DNA from: Verrucomicrobiota bacterium
GTDB taxonomy: Bacteria > Verrucomicrobiota > Verrucomicrobiia > JADLBR01
Assembly: GCA_029560585.1 (NCBI GenBank)
Contig: JAKQKQ010000026.1
Coordinates: 1-64,000 of the forward strand
DNA: 64,000 nt
Reading direction: 5' to 3'
How positions within the stretch are numbered: the first letter of the stretch is position 1; each line of letters starts with the position of its first letter. The position numbers were made by a program, and so were the translations under genes. This document shows, in pieces, positions 51,144 to 60,575 of this stretch. A model generated the notes under the pieces. That model was not told the DNA's origin. It worked only from the letters and a program-made list of their open reading frames with translations, and ran no database searches.

Positions 51144-52250
51144 TTGGAAACGCCTGTCGAGGAAAAGCCCAACAGGGGGCGGTTGCCTGCCGCTTTTGTC
51201 GTCATTGTGGCTTGCTGCTTGCTGGGGACCATCATGATCGCCGTGGATCTTGCCGCGGACCGGAGCCAGGGGAGTCCTTTTCTCGATATTGCAACAGCGG
51301 GGGCGTCTCTGCTGATAGCGCTTGGCATTTGGGCACGGAACAACGCGATTCGACTATTCTTGATTCTCCTGCTCGCGGGAAGTCTGGTTTCGTCAGTTCT
51401 ATGCGGGGTCTTCTGTGCCTGCCTGATGAGTCGGAACGTCTCGTTTCCCGCCCCGGGTGGCCTGTCGGCCGCCCTTCTCATCATCTTCGGGGTCCTGTTG
51501 TTGTGCTGGCTCTACTGGCGACTCCTGATAGGCATCCGGAGCGAATCGGCCCGGCGGCAGTTCGCGGGCTGCGGGCACGATCCTGCCGCAACAGCAAGGG
51601 AGAAAAAGAAAGAGTGGGCGGCTATCTGCGTGGGCGCGGTCCTTGTGGGCGCGATGTTCGCGTGGGTTCTACGCGCCGTTCAAAGTCTGGAGACATCGCA
51701 ACCAGCGCGGTCACAATCCGATGGTCTGCCACCCCGCGAGAGAGAATATCGGTTCGACGACTTCGGCTGTCGGATTCGATTGGACGAGAACCTTTGGAAA
51801 TGCGGCAGTGCGGAACGTGACGTCTATGGAGGCGGGAAGGTCCGATGCCTCTCGTTCGGTGGGGTTGCCATGGGGTCAGGCGAGCGTTCGGGTTTCGTCT
51901 TTATTGCGAGCACCGGAACGAGTTTCGACAAGGGTGCTGACGCCATACTCGTCGACCTGATCGAGGGTTATGAAACACGCTCTTGGAAGATCGTGGCGAA
52001 AAGCCGGTCCTTGATTTCGGGGATTTGGGTGCCGTGCGTGGTGGCGCGAAATTCCAAGCAAGAATCCGATGATCTGTTTCGGGCGGAATGGCGATGGCAT
52101 CATGCGGGGGTGGATATCACCCTGGTGGTTCATTCGGGCTCTGAAAATCTGCTGGGGGAGCGCGATGTCCAGAGTCTCTTGACCGGAATCGAGATGGTGC
52201 CGGTTTCGGTGCCGACGGTGAAGGAAGGGACCGGGCCCTCGGGCTACTGA
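51144..52250 (+). CDS. Hypothetical membrane protein with C-terminal soluble domain
   Basis: A 368-residue protein that I do not recognise. The first ~130 residues hold four hydrophobic segments (e.g. AAFVVIVACCLLGTIMIAV, LLIIFGVLLLCWLYWRLLI). A fifth near 165-180 (AAICVGAVLVGAMFAWVL) is followed by a soluble domain of ~180 residues starting REYRFDDFGCRIRLDENLWKC, which resembles single-domain 'surface stress' proteins with an Ig-like or lipocalin-like pattern. It starts at TTG with GGAGGA 8 bases upstream. Base use is less GC-biased than its neighbours, hinting at a different history. The 150 bases before it hold nothing notable. Confidence 0.7.
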   Translation: METPVEEKPNRGRLPAAFVVIVACCLLGTIMIAVDLAADRSQGSPFLDIATAGASLLIALGIWARNNAIRLFLILLLAGSLVSSVLCGVFCACLMSRNVSFPAPGGLSAALLIIFGVLLLCWLYWRLLIGIRSESARRQFAGCGHDPAATAREKKKEWAAICVGAVLVGAMFAWVLRAVQSLETSQPARSQSDGLPPREREYRFDDFGCRIRLDENLWKCGSAERDVYGGGKVRCLSFGGVAMGSGERSGFVFIASTGTSFDKGADAILVDLIEGYETRSWKIVAKSRSLISGIWVPCVVARNSKQESDDLFRAEWRWHHAGVDITLVVHSGSENLLGERDVQSLLTGIEMVPVSVPTVKEGTGPSGY

Positions 52251-52341
52251 CCGGATCGAGAACGCGCCGCATAATTCATGTGAAAACTCCCGCTACGTGG
52301 TGCGGGAAATCTTGTCTTCAATCACAAGACGTTGCCACATT

Positions 52342-52372
52342 GTGGGTTGGCGGACAGGATTGTCCGCCCCAC
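52342..52372. terminator. Hairpin between the orphan membrane gene and the TIM-barrel gene
   Basis: A perfect stem GGCGGACA-GGAT-TGTCCGCC with extra outer GTGGG/CCCAC pairing. Related half-sites (GGGCGGACAATCC at ~46534 and CAGACAGGATCGTCTG at ~19140) suggest another dispersed family (G). It lacks a T-run. Confidence 0.4.
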
Positions 52373-52522
52373 GGTCTTGGGCGCGGCGTGAAGTTTCAGG
52401 TCAGATCGCGCCTGGGGGCAAGGTGGTGCAATGACATTCGAGTTGGCGGGTGGGGTTAACTCGATCGCTTGTGCTCGAGCGAAGACTGCGGCAGTCTCGC
52501 GGAAACACAGCAGGAGGTGGAC

Positions 52523-53389
52523 ATGGGCGGATGGACCAGGAGGCAATGGATCGGTCAGGCGGCGGGGGTCTCGGCGATCGGCGCTTCGGTGGCGCGGGCA
52601 TTCGGGGCCGCATCGTCGCGGCGCTTTCGGATTGGGGCGTGCGATTGGTCGATAGGGAAGCAGGCGAGTCCCGATGCACTTTCGGTGGCAAAGGACATCG
52701 GGTTGGATGGGGTGCAGGTGAGCCTGGGCACCGAGAAGGATGAGATGCACCTGGCACGGGCGGAGGTGCAGGCGCAATACAAGAAGACCGTGGCGGAGAC
52801 CGGGGTGGCGGTGGCGTCGCTGGCGATCGGCGAAATGAACAGGATCCCGTTCAAGAGCGATGTTCGCACGATCGAGTGGGTGAGCGGAAGCGTGGACGCG
52901 TGCGCAGAGATGGGGTGCAAGGTCGTACTCCTGGCGTTCTTTTCGAACGGCGACCTGAAGGGGGACAAGGCCGGCACCGACGAGGTGGTGCGGAGGTTGA
53001 AGGGGATTGCGCCGAAGGCCGAAAAGGCAGGGGTGGTCCTTGGCATCGAGAGTTGGCTCAATGCCGATGAGCATCTGGACATTATCCAGCGGGTGGGTTC
53101 CCCGGCGGTGCAGATCTACTACGATGTGGCCAACATGGAGAAGATGGGATACGACCTCTACTCCGAGATCCGGAGGCTCGGGAAAGAAAAGCTCATCTGC
53201 GAGGTTCACGCCAAAGAGAACGGTTTTTTACTGGGGCAGGGAAAGGTTGATTTCAGGCGCGTCCGCGAGGCGCTGGACGAGGCCGGATACTCGGGCTGGG
53301 TGCAGATCGAGGGCGCGGTTCCGAAGGGGGCCGCGATGCTCCCGAGCCATCGCGATAATCTGAAGTTTTTGCGCGGGGTGTTGGGCTAA
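52523..53389 (+). CDS. Tat-exported sugar phosphate isomerase/epimerase-like TIM-barrel protein
   Basis: A 288-residue AP-endonuclease-2-type barrel with a Tat leader (WTRRQWIGQAAGVSAIGAS). It contains IGACDWSIGK, CKVVLLAFFSNGDLKGDKA, VVLGIESWLNADEH, VQIYYDVANM, LICEVHAKENG and GWVQIEGAVP; the Glu/Asp/His/Glu in these are the likely metal ligands. The ATG at 52523 has AGGAGG 7 bases upstream. It is 130 bases before the rhamnose mutarotase gene. Similar exported barrels in the PVC group are annotated for sugar isomerisation without biochemical proof. Confidence 0.85.
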   Translation: MGGWTRRQWIGQAAGVSAIGASVARAFGAASSRRFRIGACDWSIGKQASPDALSVAKDIGLDGVQVSLGTEKDEMHLARAEVQAQYKKTVAETGVAVASLAIGEMNRIPFKSDVRTIEWVSGSVDACAEMGCKVVLLAFFSNGDLKGDKAGTDEVVRRLKGIAPKAEKAGVVLGIESWLNADEHLDIIQRVGSPAVQIYYDVANMEKMGYDLYSEIRRLGKEKLICEVHAKENGFLLGQGKVDFRRVREALDEAGYSGWVQIEGAVPKGAAMLPSHRDNLKFLRGVLG

Positions 53390-53519
53390 CCCGCTCCAGG
53401 CGATCAGGTCCATACCTCTCGGGTGGGGTGGTGCGGGTTGGGTGAGGAGGAGAGTATCGTGAATGGGATGCCGGCGGGCATAGCGTTGATATGGGATTGG
53501 TCTTGAGAACGGAGGGACC

Positions 53520-53834
53520 ATGAGGCGGGTTGCATTCAGGATGAAGCTCAAGGCGGGTTTCGAGGCGGAGTACAAGAAGAGACACGACGAGATTTGGCCG
53601 GAGCTGTCGCGCAAACTGACTGAAGCGGGCGTGTCGGATTACTCGATTTTTCTGGACCCGGAGACGCTGGCGCTGTTCGCCGTGCAGAAGGTGTCCGACG
53701 GCAACACCGCGCATCTCCTGCCGGAGGATCCGGTTGTCCGAAAGTGGTGGGACCACATGGCGGACATCATGGAGACGAATCCGGATCATTCGCCGGTGTG
53801 CATGCCGTTGCCCGAGATGTTCCATCTGGATTGA
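53520..53834 (+). CDS. rhaM: L-rhamnose mutarotase
   Basis: A 104-residue protein of the RhaM family: FRMKLKAGFEAEYKKRHDEIWPEL, DYSIFLDPETLALFAVQKV and WWDHMADIMETNPDHSPVC, with the conserved His near residue 22. It interconverts the alpha and beta anomers of L-rhamnose. GGAGGG lies before the ATG. No other rhamnose gene is next to it, except possibly the exported TIM barrel upstream. Confidence 0.93.
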   Translation: MRRVAFRMKLKAGFEAEYKKRHDEIWPELSRKLTEAGVSDYSIFLDPETLALFAVQKVSDGNTAHLLPEDPVVRKWWDHMADIMETNPDHSPVCMPLPEMFHLD

Positions 53835-53954
53835 GGAGGGTGGACGATGACGCCGAGGGAGTGAGTGCTTCGGGCGTTCAGGCGGGTTCCCGGGTTGCCG
53901 GACCGGGTGCCGGTGGAGTTCGAGTTTTGCGCCTAGCTACACACGCATTTGTCG

Positions 53955-56669
53955 CTACTTGGGAGGCGTGGCGGCTTCGCGTTTTGGCGGTGGGGCCTCG
54001 TAGATGGGGACGAGGCATTCGCCGCGGACCCAGCCGGTCTCCCCATTGGGGAGCCGGAAGAGGCGCCAGCCCAAGAATTGGCGCTCGATGGTGCCGATCG
54101 TGCCCGCGGGCAAATCCTTTGTCTCCTGCCGCTCTATGTCGCTGGGGATCGAGCGGAGCACGGATGCGGTGCCGACGATGGCGGCCGAATGATCGGCGAG
54201 GAGGCCGTAGTGCGCATGGGCGAGGGCGGCGGCGACCGTGATCAGCGCGGCGAGGACGGGTGCCGCGAGCGCCGGTTGACCGTAGCGCTTGAATCCAGTC
54301 CGATGCTGCGCGAGGAGCACGATGGCAAACCCCGTGGCCCCGAACAGGGAGGAGGCCACGACGAACCACTGCCACTGGGCCGGTGAGAGTGACGCGAGCA
54401 AACGGACGGGACCCGGGGGGTGGGCGATGGTGAGGAGTTCGCGGTGGATGGCCGGCGGGATCGCCTGGCCGGAGTCGCTTTTCCCCTCCGCATTGCGCGC
54501 CGTGTTCAGGAAATTGGCGAGTCGGGGCGCCGGCTTTGAGGCAGCGATGGCTTCGGGGGAGGCCATGCCGGCCTTTTCGAGGGCGATGCCGAGGTTCCAC
54601 GCTACCGACGCGTCGCGGGGATTGAGGACGCGTGCGGCCGTCCAGTGCGCGACGGCCTCGGACCAGCGGCCCTGCTGCGCCAGCGCCAGGGCGAGGTTAT
54701 TGCGCGCCCTCCAGTCTGTGGGGGCCCTTGCGACCCGTTCTGCGCAGAGAGATTCGGCCTTGGCGAAATCGCCATGACGGTAGGCTTCGATGGCGTCCTC
54801 GGCGCGTGAATCGGGCGCGCAGAAAAGGAGACAGACGACCGTCGCGGTGGGCCAGAGGTTTCGCGGCAGGAAGAGGTGAAATACTGGGACCCTGGGCAGG
54901 CGTCGCGCCAGCAGGGCAGTTTCAGCTCGGTCGGGCCAGTCCTCGGGCAGTTTGCCCCCGGGGGCATAGAGGGCGGTCTCGGCCTCGTTCCAGAGCCGTT
55001 CCCATTCGGCGACCGCGGCTGCGCCGACGTTCTTTTCCCGTCGCAATGCGGCGAGGAAGTGTTCCCTTTGTGGCGTGGCTTCCGGTAATCCGCAGCAGTG
55101 GGCACTGGCCCGCATCCAACGCGTGAGCGCGATGCGGCAACGGGCGGGATCCGGGGCGAGCCGCAGTTCGCCGATTGCCTGCTGTGCATCGGTGCGAGCC
55201 CGCCTTCGCCATGCGAGGCTATCCGTGAGCACGGCGCGTTGGCGCGAGAGCGCGAGCCAAAAGATGGCAAGGGCGATGGCGGGCAAGAGGCAGAGCCATG
55301 CGGCGGTGGATCCGATGGGCCGGAGGGCCGAGGCCGTGCCGAGCAGGACGTCGCGCGGAAGTCTGGGCGAGGGGTCGAACGCCGGAGCAGGGGGGACGAC
55401 TTCGGCCGGGGGCGGCATTGGTTGCGACGGTGGCTGGGCCTGTCCGGCGGCAGGCTGTGACTGCGGCGCGGATTGGCTCGTTTTCGGGGCGGGGGTGACG
55501 GAAACCTGTACCGGTTCTGTCACGATGGTCTCGTAGCGCGCGGTGGCAGGGTTGAAGTAGGCCCACCTGACGGGACCCAGCGTGTAAGTGCCCGGCCGCG
55601 TTGGGATCAGGACCACGTCTTCCGTCAGCGTGCCGTCGAATACCACATTCTCGTGTTGGTCGAGGCGCGCCTTGGAGGGCGGGACGTGGAAGTCGGTGGA
55701 GACATCGCGCGCCGGGAGCGCGATGCCGGCATTCCAGTTTCCGGCGCCGGACAGGTCGAGCGTCCAGGTGATCGGGTAGCCCTCGGACACGGATTGTGGG
55801 ACGATCCGCGAATTGAGTTTGAAGAGGCCAACCGCACCCGAGAACTCAGGAGGCTCGGGGGTGGGAAGCGGTTTGACCTCGATGGTGATCGGATCGCTCT
55901 GGACATCCTCGTCCTGATTGAAGGGCGTGGTGAATATGCCGAAGCGCCGGTACCCGGCGAGGTAGCGGACCTTGATCTTTGCGCCCGCAAGGGACAGCGC
56001 GCCTGGGCGGTTGGCGACGCACCTCGCGGTCCACCGGTAGCCGACGAACGGCTGGCCGTCCACGGTGGGCGACACGTCGGAGGGCTGGCCCCAGTTTTCC
56101 ACCGTGACGCCATCGGGTTGCCAATCGACGTCGCTGCGACCGGTGATCTCGATGCTGGAATTGGCGTGTCGGAGGAGGAAGAACTCGACGGTAAAGACCT
56201 CGCCCTGCCAGACCTGTGCCTTCGTGGGTCGCAGCACGCCGATGATGATCCTCTTCATGTCCACGGGGGCTGCGGCGCCGATCCGGATCTCGAGTGCCGG
56301 GACCGACATGGTGCCGCGGTCCGTGTTGACGGAAAGGGCGGGGATGGTGACGGCGCCATCGCGCGTGGGGCGGACGTTGTAGGTGAGGCGAATGGTATTC
56401 GAGATGACACCATTCACCCACGAGTGATCCTCGGCGCGGGACATGCCGCCGAGCGGCTCGAGTCCGTCGATCGCGGGAAGATTGGGGACACCGCCTTTCG
56501 GGCTGCAGTTCTCGAAGACGAGCGTGAGTTGACCCGTCTGGCCCTTGGCAAAGGATTCGATGGGCTGCTGCCAGAAGACCCTCTGTGCGGTGGCATGGGT
56601 GGCGAGGCAAAGCAGGGCGACCGCGGCGGCGGACAGGCGACGGGACACGGGGATTCCTGCGGCCATCAC
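53955..56669 (-). CDS. BatD-BatE fusion protein (aerotolerance operon)
   Basis: A 904-residue membrane protein. A signal peptide (ending ATHATAQ) is followed by the BatD 'oxygen tolerance' beta-sandwich region (FWQQPIESFAKGQTGQLTLVFEN ... NTIRLTYNVRPTRDGAVTIPAL). A Pro/Gln-rich linker and a membrane helix come next. A BatE-like part then has a TPR (AYRHGDFAKAESLCAERV...WRARNNLALALAQQGRW), two more helices and a C-terminal SH3-like segment (GTIGTIERQFLGWRLFRLPNGETGWVRGE). In Bacteroides and Leptospira BatD and BatE are separate. Its ATG overlaps the BatB stop (ATGA). It is the last gene of the operon; the process is poorly understood, linked to oxidative stress and virulence. Confidence 0.88.
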   Translation of the reverse strand: MMAAGIPVSRRLSAAAVALLCLATHATAQRVFWQQPIESFAKGQTGQLTLVFENCSPKGGVPNLPAIDGLEPLGGMSRAEDHSWVNGVISNTIRLTYNVRPTRDGAVTIPALSVNTDRGTMSVPALEIRIGAAAPVDMKRIIIGVLRPTKAQVWQGEVFTVEFFLLRHANSSIEITGRSDVDWQPDGVTVENWGQPSDVSPTVDGQPFVGYRWTARCVANRPGALSLAGAKIKVRYLAGYRRFGIFTTPFNQDEDVQSDPITIEVKPLPTPEPPEFSGAVGLFKLNSRIVPQSVSEGYPITWTLDLSGAGNWNAGIALPARDVSTDFHVPPSKARLDQHENVVFDGTLTEDVVLIPTRPGTYTLGPVRWAYFNPATARYETIVTEPVQVSVTPAPKTSQSAPQSQPAAGQAQPPSQPMPPPAEVVPPAPAFDPSPRLPRDVLLGTASALRPIGSTAAWLCLLPAIALAIFWLALSRQRAVLTDSLAWRRRARTDAQQAIGELRLAPDPARCRIALTRWMRASAHCCGLPEATPQREHFLAALRREKNVGAAAVAEWERLWNEAETALYAPGGKLPEDWPDRAETALLARRLPRVPVFHLFLPRNLWPTATVVCLLFCAPDSRAEDAIEAYRHGDFAKAESLCAERVARAPTDWRARNNLALALAQQGRWSEAVAHWTAARVLNPRDASVAWNLGIALEKAGMASPEAIAASKPAPRLANFLNTARNAEGKSDSGQAIPPAIHRELLTIAHPPGPVRLLASLSPAQWQWFVVASSLFGATGFAIVLLAQHRTGFKRYGQPALAAPVLAALITVAAALAHAHYGLLADHSAAIVGTASVLRSIPSDIERQETKDLPAGTIGTIERQFLGWRLFRLPNGETGWVRGECLVPIYEAPPPKREAATPPK

Positions 56670-58588
56670 CAGTCCTTGCCTTTCTTGGGCTGTTCCTCGT
56701 GCTTGCCGTCCATCTGGTCGAGAATGTAGGCGAGCCGGGCGGGTGAATCGAGATCGCGGGCCCGCTCGTACCGGCGGAAGGCTTCGGCGAGTTCGGGGTT
56801 TTCCTTGGCTTCGCGGTCGGACTCGGTGGGTTGGCCGCCGACGCGCTGAGTGGTGCCGGGTTTCGGTTCGGGCTGTTGGGCCTGCTCGGATTTGTTGGTC
56901 AGGCCGCTGAGCGATTGGCTGGGGTCCGCCGGTTTGTCGCGTTGCTGTCCGTCCTGCTGCTGCGCGTCCTGGGGTGAGTCTTTGCCGTCTGAGGGCTGTT
57001 TGTCCGAGGGGGAATTCTGTTGCTGCTCCTGTTTCTGTTGGGCGTTTTCAGATTTCTGATTCTCGGACTGTTGGTCTTGGCGGCTGCCGGAACCCTGCTC
57101 TTGCTGCTGTTTGTCTTTCTGTTGGTTCTGGTCCTGCTGCTGGTCTTTCTGTTGCTGTGGGTGTTCCTCGAGGAGCTGGCGGAGCTGTTCGCGGAGTTCG
57201 TCCCAGGGTGCGGCTTTCGGGTCGATTCCCTGGCCGGCGTCGACGGCATCGATGCCGTCGAAGATGACGTTGCGGCGCGCATCCCGGTCATCTTTGAGGG
57301 CGGTTGGGTCGATGGCGGCATCGATGGTGGCGCGGGCGATGCTCGCGAAATCGGAGGCGGGCGGGCCGGGTTTTAGTGGAACCGATCGGAGCAGGTCCTT
57401 GAGCCTCGTGCTGGCGTCGGCCGGGGCGGGGGGCAGCTCCGGTGCGGCGGCGCGGTGGATAGTGGGGCCGAGGCAGAGCAGTGGTAACAAGAGGAGAAGC
57501 GGGATGGCCTGGGGCTGGCGGCGGGCCCGGCTTATCTGCGGGGGTGCTGTCAGGCGTGCCTCGACCGGTGCGGTGGTGCCGCGGCGCGGCGCGCGGATTC
57601 GCGGCACGGACGGGAATTCGCGCCAGAGGCTCAGGAGGAGCAGAAAGACGCCTGGCGCAAGGAACCACTGGAATCGTTCGATGTACAGGCGCTGCACCTG
57701 GTCCTCATAATCACCGCGGGTGCCCTGTGCCACGGTGGCCTCGATGAGCGTCGCGATATCGACCCAGCCGCTGGCGTCGCGATAGGCGCCGCCGGTGGAT
57801 CGCGCGAGTTCCTCGAGCGTGGAGGAATTGAGTTTCGACAGGACGGCGGCGCCTCGCTCGTCCTTCAAGAAGGCGCCGTCGGCCGTGGGGATGAGGGTGC
57901 CCTTGGCGGTGCCGACGCCGAGGGTGATGGCGCGGATATTCCGGGTCTTGAGATTCTGTATGTGGCGACGCCAGGACTCGGTGTGGCTCTCGCCGTCGCT
58001 GAGTACGACGAGGAAGCGATCGGCGTCGGTACCTTCGCCGAAGGCCTCGAGAGCGGTTTGCAGGAGCCGGTCGTAGTCGGTGCCGCCCTGCGGCAGGTAG
58101 GCCGGGTCTAGGCCCGGGAGGAATTCGCGGAGGATCTCGTAATCGGGGCTGAGGGGGCTCTGGAGGAAGGCGGTGCCGGCGAAGACGATGAGGCCGACGC
58201 GTTCGCCGCGGAGCGCACCCAGCAACGCGCTGACGAGCACCTTGGCGCGCTCAAGGCGCGAGGGCGGCACGTCCTTGGCGGTCATGCTGCGGGACAGGTC
58301 TAGGGCGATGAGCACCTCGCGGGCCTGGCCAAAGACCTTGATCTCATTGGAGCCCCATCTTGGCCTGGCGAGCGCGAACGTGCAGATGGCGAGTCCGGCC
58401 CAGAGGGCGATGCGCCGCGGCAGGTGGGAATTGCCGGGCGCGGGCCTCAGGCCCGACACGGAGGCCCAGAGGCGCGTGATCAGGGGCCAATGGAGCTGTG
58501 CGGCGTTGGCGCGGCGGCGCAGGTCGAAGAATGCGAGGGCCGCGATGGCGGGCAGGGCGATGAGCCAGAGCGGTGTGGCGAAGCTCAT
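56666..58588 (-). CDS. BatB-BatC-like fusion: VWA-domain membrane protein with Gln/Lys-rich tail
   Basis: A 640-residue protein. Two N-terminal helices flank a VWA domain with the MIDAS motif ALDLSRSM (Asp97) and LVVLSDGESHTESW, and a further helix is at ~320. After a second hydrophobic stretch comes a BatC-like region with a long low-complexity run of Gln, Lys, Asp and Ser at roughly residues 480-570. It ends with FRRYERARDLDSPARLAYIL. The start at 58588 (MSFATPLWLIALP) overlaps the BatA stop by four bases. VWA proteins of this operon are thought to assemble on the membrane with MoxR chaperone action. Confidence 0.88.
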   Translation of the reverse strand: MSFATPLWLIALPAIAALAFFDLRRRANAAQLHWPLITRLWASVSGLRPAPGNSHLPRRIALWAGLAICTFALARPRWGSNEIKVFGQAREVLIALDLSRSMTAKDVPPSRLERAKVLVSALLGALRGERVGLIVFAGTAFLQSPLSPDYEILREFLPGLDPAYLPQGGTDYDRLLQTALEAFGEGTDADRFLVVLSDGESHTESWRRHIQNLKTRNIRAITLGVGTAKGTLIPTADGAFLKDERGAAVLSKLNSSTLEELARSTGGAYRDASGWVDIATLIEATVAQGTRGDYEDQVQRLYIERFQWFLAPGVFLLLLSLWREFPSVPRIRAPRRGTTAPVEARLTAPPQISRARRQPQAIPLLLLLPLLCLGPTIHRAAAPELPPAPADASTRLKDLLRSVPLKPGPPASDFASIARATIDAAIDPTALKDDRDARRNVIFDGIDAVDAGQGIDPKAAPWDELREQLRQLLEEHPQQQKDQQQDQNQQKDKQQQEQGSGSRQDQQSENQKSENAQQKQEQQQNSPSDKQPSDGKDSPQDAQQQDGQQRDKPADPSQSLSGLTNKSEQAQQPEPKPGTTQRVGGQPTESDREAKENPELAEAFRRYERARDLDSPARLAYILDQMDGKHEEQPKKGKDW

Positions 58589-59607
58589 GCGATCGCCTCC
58601 TTCGCCACGGTGACCCTGGAGGCCAGTGCACCGAGGACCCAGAGGAGGGCGCCGGGCACGGCCAACCACGCGAAGTACTCGTCGGTAAGGCTATAGGAGG
58701 TTCCCTCGAACTTGATCTTCTTGGCCCTATCCACGGCCTCGAAGGCCGCGCGGATGGTGCCGGAGTCGTGGGCGCGAAAGTACTGGGCCCCCGTCATCTG
58801 GGCGATCTTGATGAGGGTGTCCTCGTCGAGTTCGTTGCGGATGCGGTGGTATCCGATGAAGTTGCCGTCCTTATCGTAGCGCCGGATCCTGCCGATGCCA
58901 TCGCGGCCTGCGCCGATCGTGTAGACGGGTATGGTGCGGGTCTTCGCGATATCGGCCGCGTCCATGGGCGCGATGGTCCCCCGGTTGTTGGCGCCATCTG
59001 TCAGGAGGATGATGAATGCCCCCAGGCGGTGGGAGTCCTGCTGGCGGGCGGATTGCTCGAGGCGGGTGAGCGCGACGGCGAGCCCATCTCCGATGGCGGT
59101 GCCCTCCTCGGGCACCGTGGACGTGGTGAGGCGCGCGGCCTGGCGCTTGAGCCATTCGTGGTCGAAGGTGAGGGGCGCGAGGGTGTACGCGCGACCGGAG
59201 AATATGACCATGCCGATCCGGTCGTTTGGGCGCTCCTCGATGAATGCCTTGATGACGGGCTGCACGGCCTCGAGGCGCGTGATGGAGGCGAAGCCCTGCT
59301 GGTAATCTTCGGTGGCCATGGAGAGCGATAGATCCACGGCGAGGATAATGTCGTAGCCCTCGGTGCGCCGCTGGTGTTTTTCCTGGACCTTCTGGGGGCG
59401 GGCGAGCGCCGTCGCGAGGAGTGCGACGCCGAGGTAGGCCATGGCCTGCGGCAGGCGGGAGGCGCGGATCATCGCGGGGTGGTGCCAGCGTGCGGCGAAA
59501 GGGACGACGAGGACGGGGGCACCGCGGCGCGAGCGCAGCCAGGCCACCAGCGGTAGGGCCGCGAGGAGGCATAGCCATTCCGGATTTGCCAGGCGCCACT
59601 CGGTCAT
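58585..59607 (-). CDS. BatA: VWA-domain membrane protein
   Basis: A 340-residue protein beginning MTEWRLANPEWLCLLAALPL, the usual BatA N-terminal helix. A VWA domain has MIDAS VDLSLSM (Asp92), GFASITRLEAVQ and IILLTDGANNRG, and there is a C-terminal membrane helix (AWLAVPGALLWVLGALA). It is 46 bases downstream of the DUF58 gene and overlaps BatB. The upstream frame to 59706 is not part of the protein. Confidence 0.9.
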   Translation of the reverse strand: MTEWRLANPEWLCLLAALPLVAWLRSRRGAPVLVVPFAARWHHPAMIRASRLPQAMAYLGVALLATALARPQKVQEKHQRRTEGYDIILAVDLSLSMATEDYQQGFASITRLEAVQPVIKAFIEERPNDRIGMVIFSGRAYTLAPLTFDHEWLKRQAARLTTSTVPEEGTAIGDGLAVALTRLEQSARQQDSHRLGAFIILLTDGANNRGTIAPMDAADIAKTRTIPVYTIGAGRDGIGRIRRYDKDGNFIGYHRIRNELDEDTLIKIAQMTGAQYFRAHDSGTIRAAFEAVDRAKKIKFEGTSYSLTDEYFAWLAVPGALLWVLGALASRVTVAKEAIA

Positions 59608-59653
59608 GATCTCAAATATCGTCCAAGGTTTGCGGGTCGCATCGTATTTCACC

Positions 59654-60574
59654 TCAATGACGTATGGCCGAAGCCATCCGGCGCTGGAAAAAGCCCACGA
59701 GGGCATCGAGGAGGGGTTCGTCGGTGAGGGCGGCGAGGCGGGTGAGGGGGTCGGGGAAGACGGACTGCCAGGAGGCCTCGCGTCGGGCCACCCACTGGCG
59801 GTGGGCCTCTCGCTGGGCGCGCGATGCCGTGTCGATCTGGATGAGGTGGTTTTCGACGGGGTCGAAGACGGTTAGGACACCGCCCTCGGGAAGGGTGCGA
59901 TCCCACGGGTCGTCGATCCTGAAGCCCATGATCTGGAAGCGGCGGCGGAGGGCGGCCCAGCCCTCGGGTTCCTTGGCGGAAGCGAAGTCGCCCATCCAGA
60001 TCAGGATGCTGTGTCGCGGCATGGCGCGGTTGACAAAGCGCCATGGGATCGCGGGGTGCCCGGTGAAGTCTTCTGGCGGTGGCTGGGCGAGGAGGGATGC
60101 CGCGGAATGGAGGATGGGGCCGCGGCCGCGCGCCGGGGGGCGGAACCAGTAGTGGTCGGATCCGGCGCAGAGCACGGCGAGGCGGTCACGGTTGGCGGCG
60201 CAGAGGAGGGAGATCAGGGACGCGAGTTCCATGAGGGCCGCGCGCTTCGTGCGGGCCGCGGAACCAAACTGGAGCGAGGGGGAATCCTCGAAGAGTATGG
60301 CGATGGTGAGTTCGCGCTCCTCGATATACTTCTTGCGGAAGGGCTCGCCCCGCCTGGCGGTGACGTTCCAATCGATGTCGCGGACATCATCGCCGTACTC
60401 GTACTTGACGACCTGATCGAACTCCATGCCGCGGCCGCGGAATGCGGATCGGTACTCGCCGCTGAGGATGTCTTCCGCGGCGTGGCGCACGCGCCACTCC
60501 ATCCTGCGCAGCAGGGCGATGGGGGGGGCGGTCTCGTCGCGGGCGGAGGGCATGGGGTTTGCGAGGGCTCTCAC
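59654..60574 (-). CDS. DUF58 domain-containing protein
   Basis: A ~306-residue protein with the DUF58 signature FRGRGMEFDQVVKYEYGDDVRDIDWNVTAR and a following VWA-like part with ELTIAILFEDSPS and ILIWMGDFASAKEPEGW. It sits between moxR and batA as usual. The GTG at 60574 directly after the moxR stop (TGAGGTG) suggests coupling; the ATG at 60553 is an alternative start. Its role in the MoxR/VWA system is not defined. Confidence 0.9.
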   Translation of the reverse strand: MRALANPMPSARDETAPPIALLRRMEWRVRHAAEDILSGEYRSAFRGRGMEFDQVVKYEYGDDVRDIDWNVTARRGEPFRKKYIEERELTIAILFEDSPSLQFGSAARTKRAALMELASLISLLCAANRDRLAVLCAGSDHYWFRPPARGRGPILHSAASLLAQPPPEDFTGHPAIPWRFVNRAMPRHSILIWMGDFASAKEPEGWAALRRRFQIMGFRIDDPWDRTLPEGGVLTVFDPVENHLIQIDTASRAQREAHRQWVARREASWQSVFPDPLTRLAALTDEPLLDALVGFFQRRMASAIRH

Positions 60575-60575
60575 C

